From Metaphire vulgaris (taxonomy: Eukaryota > Annelida > Clitellata > Crassiclitellata > Megascolecidae): 64,000 nucleotides of DNA. The stretch covers positions 4,777,951-4,841,950 of the forward strand of contig CM030866.1 in NCBI GenBank assembly GCA_018105865.1. The letters run 5' to 3'. The notes under the pieces were generated by a model. That model was not told the DNA's origin and did not search any database. It saw nothing but the letters and a program-made list of their open reading frames with translations. Shown piece by piece: positions 44,494 through 56,819 of the stretch. A program made the position numbers and the translations under genes. How positions within the stretch are numbered: the first letter of the stretch is position 1; every line of letters begins with the position of its first letter.

Positions 44494-44696
44494 CTCTTCT
44501 TCTTCTTCTTCTTCTTCTTCTTCTTCTTCTTCTTCCCTCTCCTCCTCCTCCTCCTCCTCTTCCTCCTCCCCCTCCTCCTCCTCCTCCTCCTCCTCCTCCT
44601 CCTCCTCCCCTCCTCCTCCTCCTCCTCCTCCTCCTCCTCCTCCTCCTCCTCCTCCTCCTCCTCCTCCTCCTCCTCCTCCTCCTCCTCCTCCTCCTT
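44494..44696 (+). repeat. (TTC)n/(CTC)n pyrimidine tract, about 200 bp
   Basis: One strand is almost wholly pyrimidine, the other purine. Capable in principle of forming triplex (H-) DNA. Poly-Arg/Gly/Pro/Leu frames across it are artefacts. Confidence 0.95.
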
Positions 44697-44854
44697 GGCA
44701 TACTTAAATCTCTTCTCTTCCAGTATTTTTCACGTACATTAGTTATTTTTCTGGCATTTCCTCATCGCTTTTATAAAGGACGACTCTCATAACCATATGC
44801 TCACGAAATAATGTTTACACAGTAATTAGTACGTTAATGGGGCTTAACTGTAGA

Positions 44855-45195
44855 CAGTGTTTTATCCAGACTCCGGGTCTGGGAGAATTGACTTGGCTGG
44901 AGGGGAAAAAACAGTTCAATGCAAAAATGTGTCAGTACTGGGAAATTTTTTTTGGGTGAGGGGGTTGTGGTTGGGGGATCTCCCCCATATACACAGTGGC
45001 GGCTCTAGGATTTGGCAAGTGGGGGGGCCGTTGGGGTGGCAACTTCTAATCATGGGGGGCCAACCATTTGTTGTTTAATGTATGTAGCATTAAATATAGG
45101 GTCCCAACTGGGGGCCAGGCAATCAATAGGGGGCACGGGCCCACCCGGCCCCCCGGTGGAGCCGCCACTGCATATACAGGCCTGGATAAAACACT
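44855..45195 (+). mobile_element. hAT-type MITE, family 5 (CAGTGTTTTATCCAG), split by a family-1 MITE
   Basis: CAGTGTTTTATCCAGACTC...GGCCTGGATAAAACACT. Flanks ACTGTAGA and ACTGTAGC match at 7 of 8. Nested element at 44994-45170. Confidence 0.85.
44994..45170 (+). mobile_element. hAT-type MITE, family 1, nested
   Basis: CAGTGGCGGCTC...GAGCCGCCACTG with an exact duplication CATATACA (44986-44993, 45171-45178). Confidence 0.95.
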
Positions 45196-45563
45196 ACTGT
45201 AGCCTATACCTATAGACGTGTTTTGCTTTTAGAACTTAACGGAATCGACCAATTTCTTCGGCGCTTTTTCAAAAAAAAATTTTGAGGCGGTTTGTTTCTT
45301 TATTGTCAGAGTTTTCTTTCATCTTTCACTCTGTCATTTTTCGAATGTCAATTTAAAAAGAGAAGACCTCTTTCTTGTCAGACCATTTTGCCGCCGTTAA
45401 TAAAACTGACAATGGATTAATTATTTGTTTCAGTTGGACTTTGACGCATTCTCCAGTCGCGAAGCCCTTTAAAAAAAATTAAAGCACAAACTAGGCCTAC
45501 TTCGAAATTTTAATATTACAACAAAAGATTCGATTGATAATTTAAAATCTAGCTACTATAAAG

Positions 45564-45925
45564 CAATGGCGTAGCCCCAGGATTCTCGGAAGGGGGTTTG
45601 GCTGTTTGGTTTTCGTCGTGACCAACTTCGAAAAATCTTGACAAGAAAAAAGGTCATAAGCCTTATTTTTTCTACTTTATATACAGACCCTGACAAGCAA
45701 AAAGCGACACCCGTATCTTTCCTCCCTCTTTTCCTCTTTTTCTCCATTTATTTTTCAGACCCTGACAACCTTGACAAGCAAAAAAAGGTCGTCAACGTAC
45801 CAGCCAAGGGGGGGGCGTCCACCCCAAAATCGCGTCCAAAAATGCATGGAAACACGTTAAACAATTTTTTTTCGTCGGCAGCCAAGGGTGGTTTTAACCC
45901 CAAACTCCCCTTGGCTACGCCACTG
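45564..45925 (+). mobile_element. hAT-type MITE, CAATGGCGTAGCC family
   Basis: CAATGGCGTAGCCCC...TTGGCTACGCCACTG. Flanks CTATAAAG and GTATAAAG match at 7 of 8. Interior shared with 58061-58382. Confidence 0.83.
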
Positions 45926-46140
45926 GTATAAAGCCAATCGTGTTGAAATATATTCAGACATAATTTTAGCATCGTCAGACTGCAATCAGAATGCGTTGGA
46001 TCACGAGGAAAGAGAGTCAAAGGAGCTACAAGGGGCCCAGAGTACCGCGACCAAGTCCGGATTCTTGTTTTGAACCTACAACTATAGGCTAATAAACTGG
46101 TCGCGAAAATCGTGTAGGCCTAGTAGATATTTTCATATTT

Positions 46141-46446
46141 TAACCCTAGAACGCATGACGGGGTCATTTTGACCCCGAAGCAAGTATTTTTGTAGAATAA
46201 CTTTCTCCCCAAAAAAGATTTTGCGGCGAGCCTTGGTGACATCTTCCAAAAGTTTACAAGTTACACATAGATTATATAGATTTGTAAATTTTGAACATCC
46301 AAACCTAACTACAGATGTTTATGTAAGTAGTGGTAGGATGTGCATGACGGGGTCATTTTGACCCCGGAATGGTACTAATACATTCTAGGGGAATCTGGAC
46401 AATTCTTGAGATAGAATCCATCATCATTATATGGTCCCACTTATTT

Positions 46447-46492
<46 letters not shown>

Positions 46493-46900
46493 TGATATCT
46501 GAAGCGTTTCCTATAGTGTTATTACATGTGAAGTAGAGATTATCAGTTGTCACAGAGAATTAGCTGTAAATTGTTGTAAATGCGACTAAAAGTGAGCAAA
46601 ATGATTTTGTAAATCAGAAGCTCTGAATAGGATTAGTGGCTGGCTAAATGACAATACTAGTGATAGTTCAGATGCGGACGTGGCATCACATCATGAAGAC
46701 AAATTGGACCATCCGGTCATTCCTACGCAGGAGATGAGTCAGTCCAATGCTGATAAGGGATGCAATCATTCCTTAATGTCACTGATGCAGTACTCACAAA
46801 AACTATTTTGTGAACAAAAAACTCTCAGTCCAGGATATTGTTAGGGACAACCGTATCTAAATTCACGTTCCATCGACTGCTAAATCCTTGCCTAACTGGT
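46141..46900 (+). mobile_element. piggyBac-like element remnant
   Basis: TTAA at 46139-46142 is followed by CCCTAGAACGCATGACGGGG and TCATTTTGACCCC; the TCATTTTGACCCC block recurs at 46347-46364 and is typical of piggyBac terminal regions. Downstream, 46650-46760 in one plus frame reads DNTSDSSDADVASHHEDKLD, resembling the acidic N-terminal part of a piggyBac transposase. It is too decayed to be functional, and the right limit is uncertain. Confidence 0.5.
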
Positions 46901-46976
46901 CAGTAAACCACATTGAAACTATGCAATGTCTCAAGATTTTATATAATTCAACTATCATCCCAGAAATTTAAAACTA

Positions 46977-47151
46977 CAGTAGAACCTCGTTATATCGAAG
47001 GTCAAGGGACCGTGATAAATACTTCGATATATCCGAGGTTCGATATATCCGATTCCTGTATCATTAACACTGTTTCGGTGGGACCGGCGCTCAAACTTCG
47101 ATATAAATGTGATTTCGATATAAGCGAGTTCAATATAACGAGGTTCTACTG
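46977..47151. mobile_element. pogo/Tigger-type MITE
   Basis: CAGTAGAACCTCGTTATATC...GATATAACGAGGTTCTACTG flanked by TA on both sides. The interior repeats TCGATATA. It lies just downstream of RPN1. Confidence 0.88.
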
Positions 47152-47245
47152 TACAGCAACAGGCACAGAATGCCTGAACAAGATCATAAACCCTTCAAAA
47201 TCATTCCAAACAAACAACTATTTGTTCTTAGCAGACAGTGACTTG

Positions 47246-47251
47246 TTTATT
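47246..47251 (-). terminator. Polyadenylation signal, RPN1
   Basis: AATAAA on the minus strand, about 140 nt after the RPN1 stop codon. Confidence 0.55.
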
Positions 47252-47390
47252 GCAACGACAAATAAGCGCTAGGAAAACAACAACAAAATTCTACTTCAAC
47301 CATGCCGTAAACTTGTAAACTTAATCACGACAAAACTGTCGACGTAAATTGACACAACATCCAGAGATGGTCAGTGACAAAACGCGTCCG

Positions 47391-50300
47391 TCAAAAAGAG
47401 TTCATGATCGCGTCCATCTTTTGACACAGCTCGTCGCGCTTGGCACGAATGGCGCCGTCCAGCTCGAGATACTGCTGTTTGTTGATTCTTCCGGCCACCA
47501 ATCGGTCGGCATGACCGATCGCCTGACCGAGTTGATCGCGCACCTGAGAGTCAAGACGCTGCAGGTCAGACACCTACGGTCAAAGACGCCGTAACAATTT
47601 AATTTTAAAGAAAGCGTCAACCATTTCTTAAAATAATTTTTTCGGGCAAAATCAACAAGAGGGAGCGACCATCGATCGATGGCAAGTGCATTACTAAAAT
47701 GGCACCATAGAAGTTCGTTCTTTAGTAAGTTAGAATGGTTGAAATGGTCCAAAGGTTTGAATGAAGGTTTTTAACGGTTAACCGGTCCCAAGAGCAAAGA
47801 CCGGTCCTTTTAACCTTGACCGGTTAACCACAATTTCAATTTGAAAACATCAAAACACTTTGAATTAGGTCGTAGGGCGTCGGCTCCAACACTGGCAACA
47901 TCAAAGCGCTTTGAAGTAGCCGGTCTCTTTTGAACGGTTAACCGATCTTTTAAAACCAGTGGTTTTAACAACCTTAGTTTGAATCTGGCTCCAATGCATG
48001 AACCTTTATAAAATCTCATCACTCTATCTAACCAACAGGTGGTCTGAAGAGAATGTGATTCAGTCTGGAGAATGTGATTCAGTCTGAAGAGAATGTGATT
48101 CAGTGTTTATTCTAGGCCTGTTTTTTTTGGGGGGAGGGGGATCCCCCCCAAAGTTTTAAAATTCCCCCAAAATTGTATATGTTGGCTTGGGGGATGGAAA
48201 TTCCCCAAAGCATGGAGAGACAAATCTTGTCCCCCCAAACATTTCAAAATCCCCCCCCATGTCAAGGTGGCTAGAATAAACACTGATGTGGTTGTCAGAA
48301 AAAGCAATTAAGTGTTGGCATTATAAGTGCATAATTATCAAAGAAGACTTTGAAAGATATCAAATGACAATAATAGATGGAATGAGATTAACAACGGAAA
48401 AAGATAAATGGAAAAGTTTTGTGTCTAGCTGTTGCCGCTAACGAGTTGGCAGAAAGCAACTATGATGGTGATGATGATGATGAATTATGACAATTTCACC
48501 GAATCTAATCCACCTTTTCACCGGCATCCGACTGCTCCGTCTTGAGCTTTGCCTGGAGGCTGGCGATGTCGTTCGTCAGCTGTTTATGGTCCTGGTCGAC
48601 CTTCTTGCGGTTTGCCGTGAACGTCGCCATGTCCTTGCTCGCCTTGAACTTGTTGATCGCATCCTCGTAGCTCTGGTAGAGGGCGCTCCGGCGATCGTGA
48701 ACCGCCAGCGTCTGCTCTATGAGGCCGGCCACTCGCATCCGACTCTCAGACGCTTCATCCTACGTTTTACAAAAAAAAAAATAAAATAATAATAATAATC
48801 CTGACAAAAAATGTCTAAAATTCTGCACAATTCACACACACACAGCAATGTTCCCTCTAATTTTGTGTAGTACATGTGCGCATGAAATTTCTTGTGTGCA
48901 AAATTGTACATGGAAAGTCAACTTCTGTGCAGTAAGTACACGTATGAAAAATATATGAAAGCAATGTAAACAATGTTCAAAAATTGTGTGCGCTCCATTT
49001 TTTCCTTTGTGCGCTTGCCTTGCAACCTCTGTGCGCGCATACAACTTAGAGGGAACATTGACACACAGACACAAACACACACACACACACACACAGAGCA
49101 GTTTTTCAAACCAATACCACCATTGTGTAATCTTGCTAATATGGCTAAAACAGGGCCAGTAGTTGTTTGTAATGAATGAGTTGAATTCTTGCTTAAAAGT
49201 CACTAACTCAAAATGCAGTTCGAAATTAACGAATAGATTTTTCACAAAGTGCACAGCTGTACAGGTAGATAGATGCCTTTGAAATCGAGAAATCCATCCT
49301 GACGTAGACAATGACGAGAAGAAAGAGAAGATAGAACGCACCCACAACTAGCAAAGGCTCCTGCAGCATCATCATCTGCGGAAATACGTAGTGGAGCTGT
49401 CAACAAATAAATAATATATTTAGAAGTCTTTATAAAACACTAATTTCACATACAACAATCTCAGAATATTAATATATTTAAACATAATCTTAAGTAGTTT
49501 TTTCACTGAGTAAACTACGGGTAACCCCAAGCCTAACCCTAACTCTAACCCCAACCCGTGACATTTTGACCTCGGACATTTTGCCCGGCCATGTTTGTTT
49601 ATGGTATTTACGGTTTTAACTTCATTATCGACCAAGAGGAAATGATGGCAAATCTCTATGCATTGATCTACGATATCATTTGGCTTAGGCATGATTTGAC
49701 TTCTCTCAATGACCAAGATCAATGACAATCATTGAAGCTTATTTGATGTAGAATTCTAGATTTTGGATTTGGTGCACCATTGGCTGATGCCCTGAGCATT
49801 ATGATAGTGGCGCTATAGAAGCTGACTGATTGATTGAAAAGACAATCCACTTTTTGAAGAGAAAAATCAATGCACAGGAAGCAGACTGCCAAACAGAGAT
49901 ATTTCTAGGATTGTGAATTTGGGGGGTGTTGACCTCAAATTGGGGGGTGTCCGGAGCTAATTAGTATGCATTTTGTATGCATACCATTGTCGCATTACCA
50001 AATTAAGGGAGATGTTGACCTCAAATTGGGGGGGGGGGGGTGTTAGGAGGGTGTAAAAATATCCCTGCTGCCAAACTACCTCAAAGTCCTGGATGTGCTG
50101 TTCCACCAAGCGATCCTTGTGCAGCGTCACAACTGGCCGACCAACCGTGTCGAGATAAGTGAAGTGCAGCTTATCGGCATCGCGTCGAACTTCGTACGGC
50201 ACTTTCAGTTTGATATTCCTAAAGATTAACACAAAGTTCATCAAATTCAACAAAATCAGTTCCCGTCAGTGCAAGTTATTTAGCGCTTGTATGCGTTTCA

Positions 50301-53259
50301 CTACTGTACTACATTGTAATGTCCTGTAAATTTCTGAAATTTTGTAGCAGTACTACAAAATTTTTTGGAACTATAGTGCATAAGTAAATGATCAGAGAAA
50401 ACTATTTTAAGATCATTCATTATTTGGAAAAACCAAAGCAGTCATTATTGAAAGCTGTCTCACTTTGCTCCCTCAGGAAGGATTATGATCACAGTCAAAT
50501 GATCGATCACCTGATCATCAAAGACATGATCGACAAATTTCATCGACAGGGCATAACTGTCACCTATAAACACAAAGGATCACATATGTAACACAGCTCA
50601 AATGAAATCAAAAGTTAATAAATTTCAAAGTATTTACGATCATTTCAATACAAGACAGCAGACTATAATAAAGACATACAACGGGGCACATTTAGCAAAA
50701 AGCACAAGATCATTGTACTGTGAAGTGGTATACTCGCGCTAAAAAAATTTTTGCCTAAAATGAAATCAACTTATCTGTAGTCAATGCAATTTTGAAGAAC
50801 CTAACCCTAAATTTCATTTGCTACAAGTTATTTTTATTACATATTTTGTATTAAATGACCCCACTTCTATTACCATTTCAATACAAGACATCATAAATAG
50901 ACTATAAATAGACCCCAAATTTCCAAAAATAGACCCACTTCTGGTACCATTTCTATAAATAGGATCAGATTCCTGTCCGATCTGGTACAATTATGCATTT
51001 TAAAAACCTGTAAGTCCCTAAATTTTCCATGCACAAGATCATTGTACTTATCTGTGATATCGACTTATATGTGGTATATATAGTTATATTTCATAGCAAC
51101 TATACTACAACAACAACAACAATAGCCCTGCCTTTGCTGAAAAGATACTGGTAACTTGGAATGTTGTATCCGATGTAATAATTTGTCTTCCATCCGCCAA
51201 ACAGCGGAAAACGCGGGCGGAGCTCGAGTTCAACTCCGTCGTCCGTTTCATGCAGATTACTGGTTGAAATGTTTCCAATTTCATCTCTATAGTAAACGTC
51301 TCGGGCAGAAGAAGGCAGCAAAGTCTGAAATATAAAAAAATGAGACAGGTTTCATTAATAAATTCAGAGCTGCACTATATGCAATAGAAGTCAGAGACTT
51401 ATACTGTAGTTTCAAAAGAAAGTAAAAAATATTATAATGTTCATCAACTTTTAAAAAGCTAATCAAACTAATTTTGTCAATAGAGAAAACAATGTCATTA
51501 AATTATATTTAAAAAATTAAAACAAAATTACATTCAACAGTTTCAAATATATGACCAATCAATTTCTAGTATTCAACTTTTTCTTTTCTCAAAAAACACA
51601 AAGAAAAAAATGTAACAAAGCGTCTTTCTTACTGACTTACTTTGAACGACTTAATGGATGAGACTCCATCTTGATTTCTCTGGTAATCGTATCTAGAGAA
51701 TGGGCCTTTGAGAATTGCACCGGTGTGGACCATGTCGTAGCTCTCCTCGACCGCAATGTTTCCCCAGTGAGAGACCTCGATGATGCGTGTCATGTGTGAC
51801 ACCGTCAAGAACGGGGCGTTGTTCTCGTAGTGGACCACCAGTTCAACCTGACAAAAAATAGCGACATGACTTATATAATATATGAGTCCCTAATTAATAT
51901 ATTTTGTATAGTGGCACTCCATAAATAACAAAAAGTGCTGGATGTATCGGCTAATCAGCAAAATTACAACTATAAAAAACTGCATTTTACGATTAGGGCA
52001 GGAGAATCTCTTTGTTGGCGAGTTGAAAACTTGTATCCGATATAATTGAGGTACATGCATATTTATACTCTTAAACAAAAACAAATAATAAGGAACTAAT
52101 TCGGGTGGCATATCGCAAGTTCTGCTTGGATGCCTTCAGCATATCGGTTATAAAATATAAAACACTAAATTAATAAGCAAATAAATGTCAGAAGTAGATT
52201 CCCAACCTGCTTAAATGCATCCACGTCTTCATACGGTCCGTAGGTGAGGACCTTGTCCGCCTGTGTCGATGGTTTCTCGCGGGTAAAGAAGTCGATAGAA
52301 CTGGACGCACACGTCACGATCGTTGTCTGCGTTCGGCTTCTGTACGGCGAAAAGAAGTAGACGTTGCCGGTGAAGCGGACAAACTGTTTTTCCGATTGCG
52401 TTATGTGAGATGGATATGGGCTCAGAGTGTGGACGTAGATCATCTCCACTTCGATGGTCACGTCCTTGCCGGGCTCAAGAGTAGTCGCCAGATCAACTCT
52501 GTAAAACGACTTATCCCTACAAAAGCAATGTTAATCGTCATTTCCAAATCCCAAAGCCAGATCAAGCAACAACAAACACTATACTAAAAAAAATTATATT
52601 AGATATTTCTACTTGTCAAAACTGAAACTAAAACGACGTACTGGTGCCCCATGACAGTTGTCTCTGTTACTTTCAGCTTCTTTTCTTCATCAGATGTAGA
52701 CTTAACCTGCAGCAAAATGACAACCAAGATTTTTGTGCATGTGCGAAGTGCAAACTGGGAAAGGGGTTGAAAATATGCCTTTATTGCGTATGTACTATAC
52801 AGATGAACCCTTACCCTGACTTTTAACCCTTGTCAACATCCACGATTCGCCTATTCCGAAATCTATACCCTAATATAATCCAACAACTGACGAAATTCAA
52901 CGATTTTATTATAAAGGAGGTTCGATGATTTACAGCTGGCGGCAAAAGTTACGTGGCGCTACATAAATGCAGCTCGCCGCGCTGATGTGTCACCCACCGG
53001 GTCAACCGCTTACCGATGCTCCGACGAACGAGAGGCCGTTGGCGATGCCGGGGTCGGCTGCGACCAGGACGTAGCGAAGCCCCGACTGGCCGGCATTCTC
53101 CAGGGTCAGTTGGGTGACGATCTTTGGCAGTTGCGTGGTCAGATCGACGTTTTTCTGTGCCTTCGCAATCACTAAATCCGGATTGACGGCGTCCGGGGCA
53201 TCGGACGCCACGGTCACCCACACGCCCAGCCACACGAATACCACGTAATTTAGCCCCAT
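47391..53259 (-). CDS. RPN1: Ribophorin I, oligosaccharyltransferase subunit (complete coding region, 10 exons)
   Basis: Non-catalytic subunit of the ER oligosaccharyltransferase; it presents substrate to the enzyme during N-glycosylation. Exons in transcript order: 53259-53014, 52706-52642, 52516-52207, 51847-51641, 51324-51132, 50563-50464, 50218-50080, 49396-49277, 48759-48514, 47573-47391. They total 1809 nt (602 residues; human about 607), with every junction in phase. Landmarks: signal peptide at residues 1-19; [84 protein letters not shown]-type segment plus membrane helix ([20 protein letters not shown]); lysine-rich coiled C-terminus ending AIMNSF. Introns after exons 5 and 8 begin with GC instead of GT. 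MITEs lie in several introns. Confidence 0.96.
48101..48285 (-). mobile_element. hAT-type MITE, family 4, in the last RPN1 intron
   Basis: CAGTGTTTATTCTAGGCC...CTAGAATAAACACTG. Flanks ATGTGATT and ATGTGGTT match at 7 of 8. A short AATGTGATTCAGTCTG tandem precedes it (48049-48100). Confidence 0.9.
48846..49060. mobile_element. hAT-type MITE, CAATGTTCCCTCTAA family, RPN1 intron
   Basis: CAATGTTCCCTCTAA...TTAGAGGGAACATTG with an exact 8-bp duplication ACACACAG (48838-48845, 49061-49068). Confidence 0.92.
49894..50067 (+). mobile_element. hAT-type MITE, family 6, next to an RPN1 splice donor
   Basis: CAGAGATATTTCTAGG...AAATATCCCTG with an exact duplication CTGCCAAA (49886-49893, 50068-50075). 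Its end lies 12 bp inside the intron that follows RPN1 exon 7 (50080-50218). Confidence 0.93.
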
Positions 53260-55013
53260 AATTCTGCTGGAGCACTCGAAGTCACCGGATTTTTTAAGCT
53301 CCCGATCTTGGAGCAATAATTCTCAAATTATTTTTTACTTAAACCCAGAAACCGGATATCAACGTGGCAAATCCCAGAATGCATAGCGCGCCGTCTCCTG
53401 CTTTTCCCAAGCAAGATAATCATGAAGATAATGACATTGGCTCGTTGAATTACCGGTAGATAGCCGTTGAGTGGAATTTTTGTGCAGGTAGTGCTATGTA
53501 GCAATGAATTTCATGTACACACAATTCAACGTTACATACTGCTGTACGGGATATGGTGCACACAAAATTTGATTTGAGGCAGTGACCTATGGCGTAATAA
53601 TAATAATAATAATGTGGTTTTAAGTGGTTTAGGAGGCTAACTGGCTAAGTAGTGGTTCTCACACAGGGCAGTCCCTACTGAACCACTTTAAACCTTGTTA
53701 TATTATTATTATATATTATATTATTAAGTAAGCTGTGTGAAAACCACTGATGTAACCATCTGCATTCAATAACCGTTTATCGAGATAGCCTTTGAATCCA
53801 TTTACTGTTTCAACGTAACGTAGTTTGTTGACTGCCCCCGGCCCCGGCAGGGGCCCCAAAGAGGGGTCTAAGCTATCCTACACTTCCTAAACCTGCCATG
53901 AAACGGCGACCTTTTCCTTTTTTTTTTTTGCTCAGCCTTTGAAATCCATTTAAAGATGCCCCCCGGCCCCAAAAGTCACGTTACGCCACTGCTGTTTCAA
54001 CTGTCACTCCCACCTCGTCCAAACTGTTCCATTTGTCCACAACCCTTGCACTAAATTTTTTTTTTTGGACCAGCCCTCTGCTTAAACAATTTGCATTTGT
54101 GGCCTCTTGTGCTGCTATAGTGTGCCAATGTAAAGAAATCGTAACCACTGTACCATTAACTGCTCTGTTTATCTATGCAATAATAATAATCAAACAAAAA
54201 ATTTGAGACCATAATATAATAGAAATATTAGATTAAATATGCAACACTGGATGCACTGTAAGCAAATATACAAAAACAAGTCATAAAAGTGATTCACACA
54301 AGCATCAAAACTTGTGAAGCAACTTTTAAAAAAATTTCTCTAAAATATCTGCATGAAATTCATAGAATTACATTCAAACACCAGGGCATATATAGAACAG
54401 AAAACCGGCAAATGATGAGCAAATTAGTTAATCAGGAATTAACAGCAACAGTAACAACACAGTTCAGTTACCACTGACACAAAAAATTCAGTTATCAGAT
54501 AACATCACAATGTTCTGAATAGCAAATGCATTATTTAATCAATGTAACATGTGTAAAACCAGTGACAGGTCGAAACACATACAATTTACAAAAATATACC
54601 TGATACATAAATTAAGATTTACACATGCAAGCAAAACATAGAATTAAACAATTTTAGAAAGGGCTGCAATCTATTTCCATGGAGACCATTAGAAAATTGA
54701 GTTCACCAAAAGTAATAGAAACATGAATGAACTCAGTACACACTTTTCCCTGATGCCATATGCATTACACAGTGGTGCTAGAGAAGTTGATGACTGTATA
54801 GGGTATACCGTAATGATGAAGAAATTTCTGTAAATGTGATTCTGAAAGATTTTCCTGCACATAATTGACATCAAACCTTAAGAATAAAGGTACAATAACT
54901 GGTAAGCTATAAGTGAATTTGATTATAACATAACATAGGAAAAATGAAATGTAATTTTTAACTGATATGAACTCTCATATACTGACAGACAAGACAACAG
55001 CCAAACTAAAGAG

Positions 55014-55195
55014 CAGGGGCATAGCCAGGAATTTGATTTGGGAAAGTATAAATATTTTGGGTGGGTATAAATCTTAACTATAAACTACATAAAACCACAT
55101 ATAACCACATGTAAATCACATAAAAAACTTTAAGGTAGACTGATTTTGGGAGGGTATATATATACCAATATACCCCCCCGGTCGCTACGCCCCTG
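55014..55195 (+). mobile_element. hAT-type MITE, family 3
   Basis: CAGGGGCATAGCC...GCTACGCCCCTG with an exact duplication CTAAAGAG (55006-55013, 55196-55203). Confidence 0.93.
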
Positions 55196-55328
55196 CTAAA
55201 GAGGTTGCTTCTTAGATTGTCACAGAGGGAGCATCAGCACAAGTTAAATAGACAGTGAATGGAAAGAAGGAATCTTGCAGAATTAACTGATCTTGCCTGT
55301 AAACAGCACAAAACAGACATCTAATCTT

Positions 55329-55517
55329 CAGTGGCAGCTCCAGGATTTGGCAAGTGGGGGGCCGTTGGGTTGGCAACTTCTAATCACGGGGGGCAACCAT
55401 TTGTTGTTTAATGTATGTAGCATTAAGTATAGGGTCCCAACAGGGGGTCACTGAGGGGCAGGCACTCAATAGGGGGGCACGCCCCCCCCCCCGGGCTCTC
55501 CGGTGGAGCCGCCACTG
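55329..55517 (+). mobile_element. hAT-type MITE, family 1
   Basis: CAGTGGCAGCTCC...GAGCCGCCACTG. The flanks CTAATCTT and CTAAACTG are only partly alike. Confidence 0.88.
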
Positions 55518-55904
55518 CTAAACTGAGACTTTCAGGCTATAAACAATCTGCAATCCCAGAATAATTGTCAAGAAAACTTACCAAAATATCTGCAAAAATT
55601 TAACCTATGATTGACAAATCTAACGGAGATGGCAATAACAAGATGGATCTTTGTGACTATGCTCAATAAAATTCTTAAAATAATGACAGAACTTATTCAG
55701 AAAAAGGCACATTAAAATATTCATAAAATTGGAAAAGTATAATGACGATGTGATGCACACACATTCAAAAGAGGATCAACCTAACCACAAATATCACCAC
55801 ATTTAATCTTGAATATTACTGTATGAAGCCAGTGCACCATTCAGCACGGTAACAAAACATTACCAGACCAAACAACAGAAATGAAACATACAATGAAGTG
55901 GCAG

Positions 55905-55963
55905 AGAGAAAGAGAGAGAGAGAGAGAAGAAGAGAGAGACCATTTCTAGATACTCAAGAGAGA

Positions 55964-56024
<61 letters not shown>
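55905..56024 (-). repeat. (GA)n microsatellite directly downstream of the L1-family stop codon
   Basis: GA dinucleotides in two blocks. In transcript sense it is (TC)n, starting about 35 nt after the stop codon at 56058. Confidence 0.95.
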
Positions 56025-56027
<3 letters not shown>

Positions 56028-56057
56028 ACTAAGCAGACGAGTTGATGGTGGCTGGAG

Positions 56058-56743
56058 TCAATGAGTTTCTCTGTCCAATGAAAGAAAAGAACCTTCATCA
56101 TTGAATTTCGTTGCCTCCTGATATTCGTACGCTCCAAGGCTGTCCGATTCACTTTCAACCGCGATTTCATCACTGTCAAGAGAGCCTTGGCTAAGTCCCA
56201 GTTGAGAACTAAAATATCAAAAACAATATCACACTCATTTTTAAAAAAACGAAGAAAATCATAAGCAGCATTGAATAGGCAATCATAATTATGAAGATAG
56301 CCTTCAGATGCAGATGAAAGTGGACAGAAGGAGTTACATACGGTGATATGTATTCACCAAATGGAGTTTCGTCTGGAGCTAATGTATGATCACTCCACAC
56401 CCTCTCTTTCTCGTAAACTAAAACATCAAAACTAAAATTCAGACACACAATTCGCGCCCTCTTTGACCGCATCTAGTATAGCCTTCCATAATAATTTCCT
56501 TGGCATAAACTTGGCTGAAAAAGTGGGGACCCAATCCACATATCTTCCTGCTTCTCAAAGAGACTGGGAGGGGGGTTCAAGCCTAGGGGCCTGATAGAAA
56601 TTTACACCTATAATGCTTCCATTTCATTTTCTTAAAAACAAACCTTCATATTTTCAAGCATTATCAAGAGATTTTAAACTATCAAATAAATACATAATAC
56701 AACTCAAATTACTTTCCAAAACCAGAAATTATTATCATTAATA

Positions 56744-56819
<76 letters not shown>

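Larger units (their letters stand above)
39145..46139. other. Intergenic: repeats, no gene supported
   Basis: About 7 kb of retrotransposon fragment, four (TA)n arrays, two TGTCCATTAAT elements, hAT elements and a pyrimidine tract, all listed separately. No coding exon of a cellular gene was recognised. Confidence 0.55.
53260..56057. other. Intergenic between L1-family gene and RPN1: repeats, no gene seen
   Basis: Contains an ATT-array-associated CAGTGGTTTTCACAC element (about 53600-53757), a worn GGCCCCGGC...TTACGCCACTG element (about 53820-53991), MITEs at 55014 and 55329, and AT-rich unremarkable sequence. The RPN1 promoter should lie just above 53259. Confidence 0.55.

Noticed and set aside
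44351..44792. Poly-Arg/Gly and poly-Pro/Leu ORFs
   Set aside because: Frames of the TTC/CTC tract.
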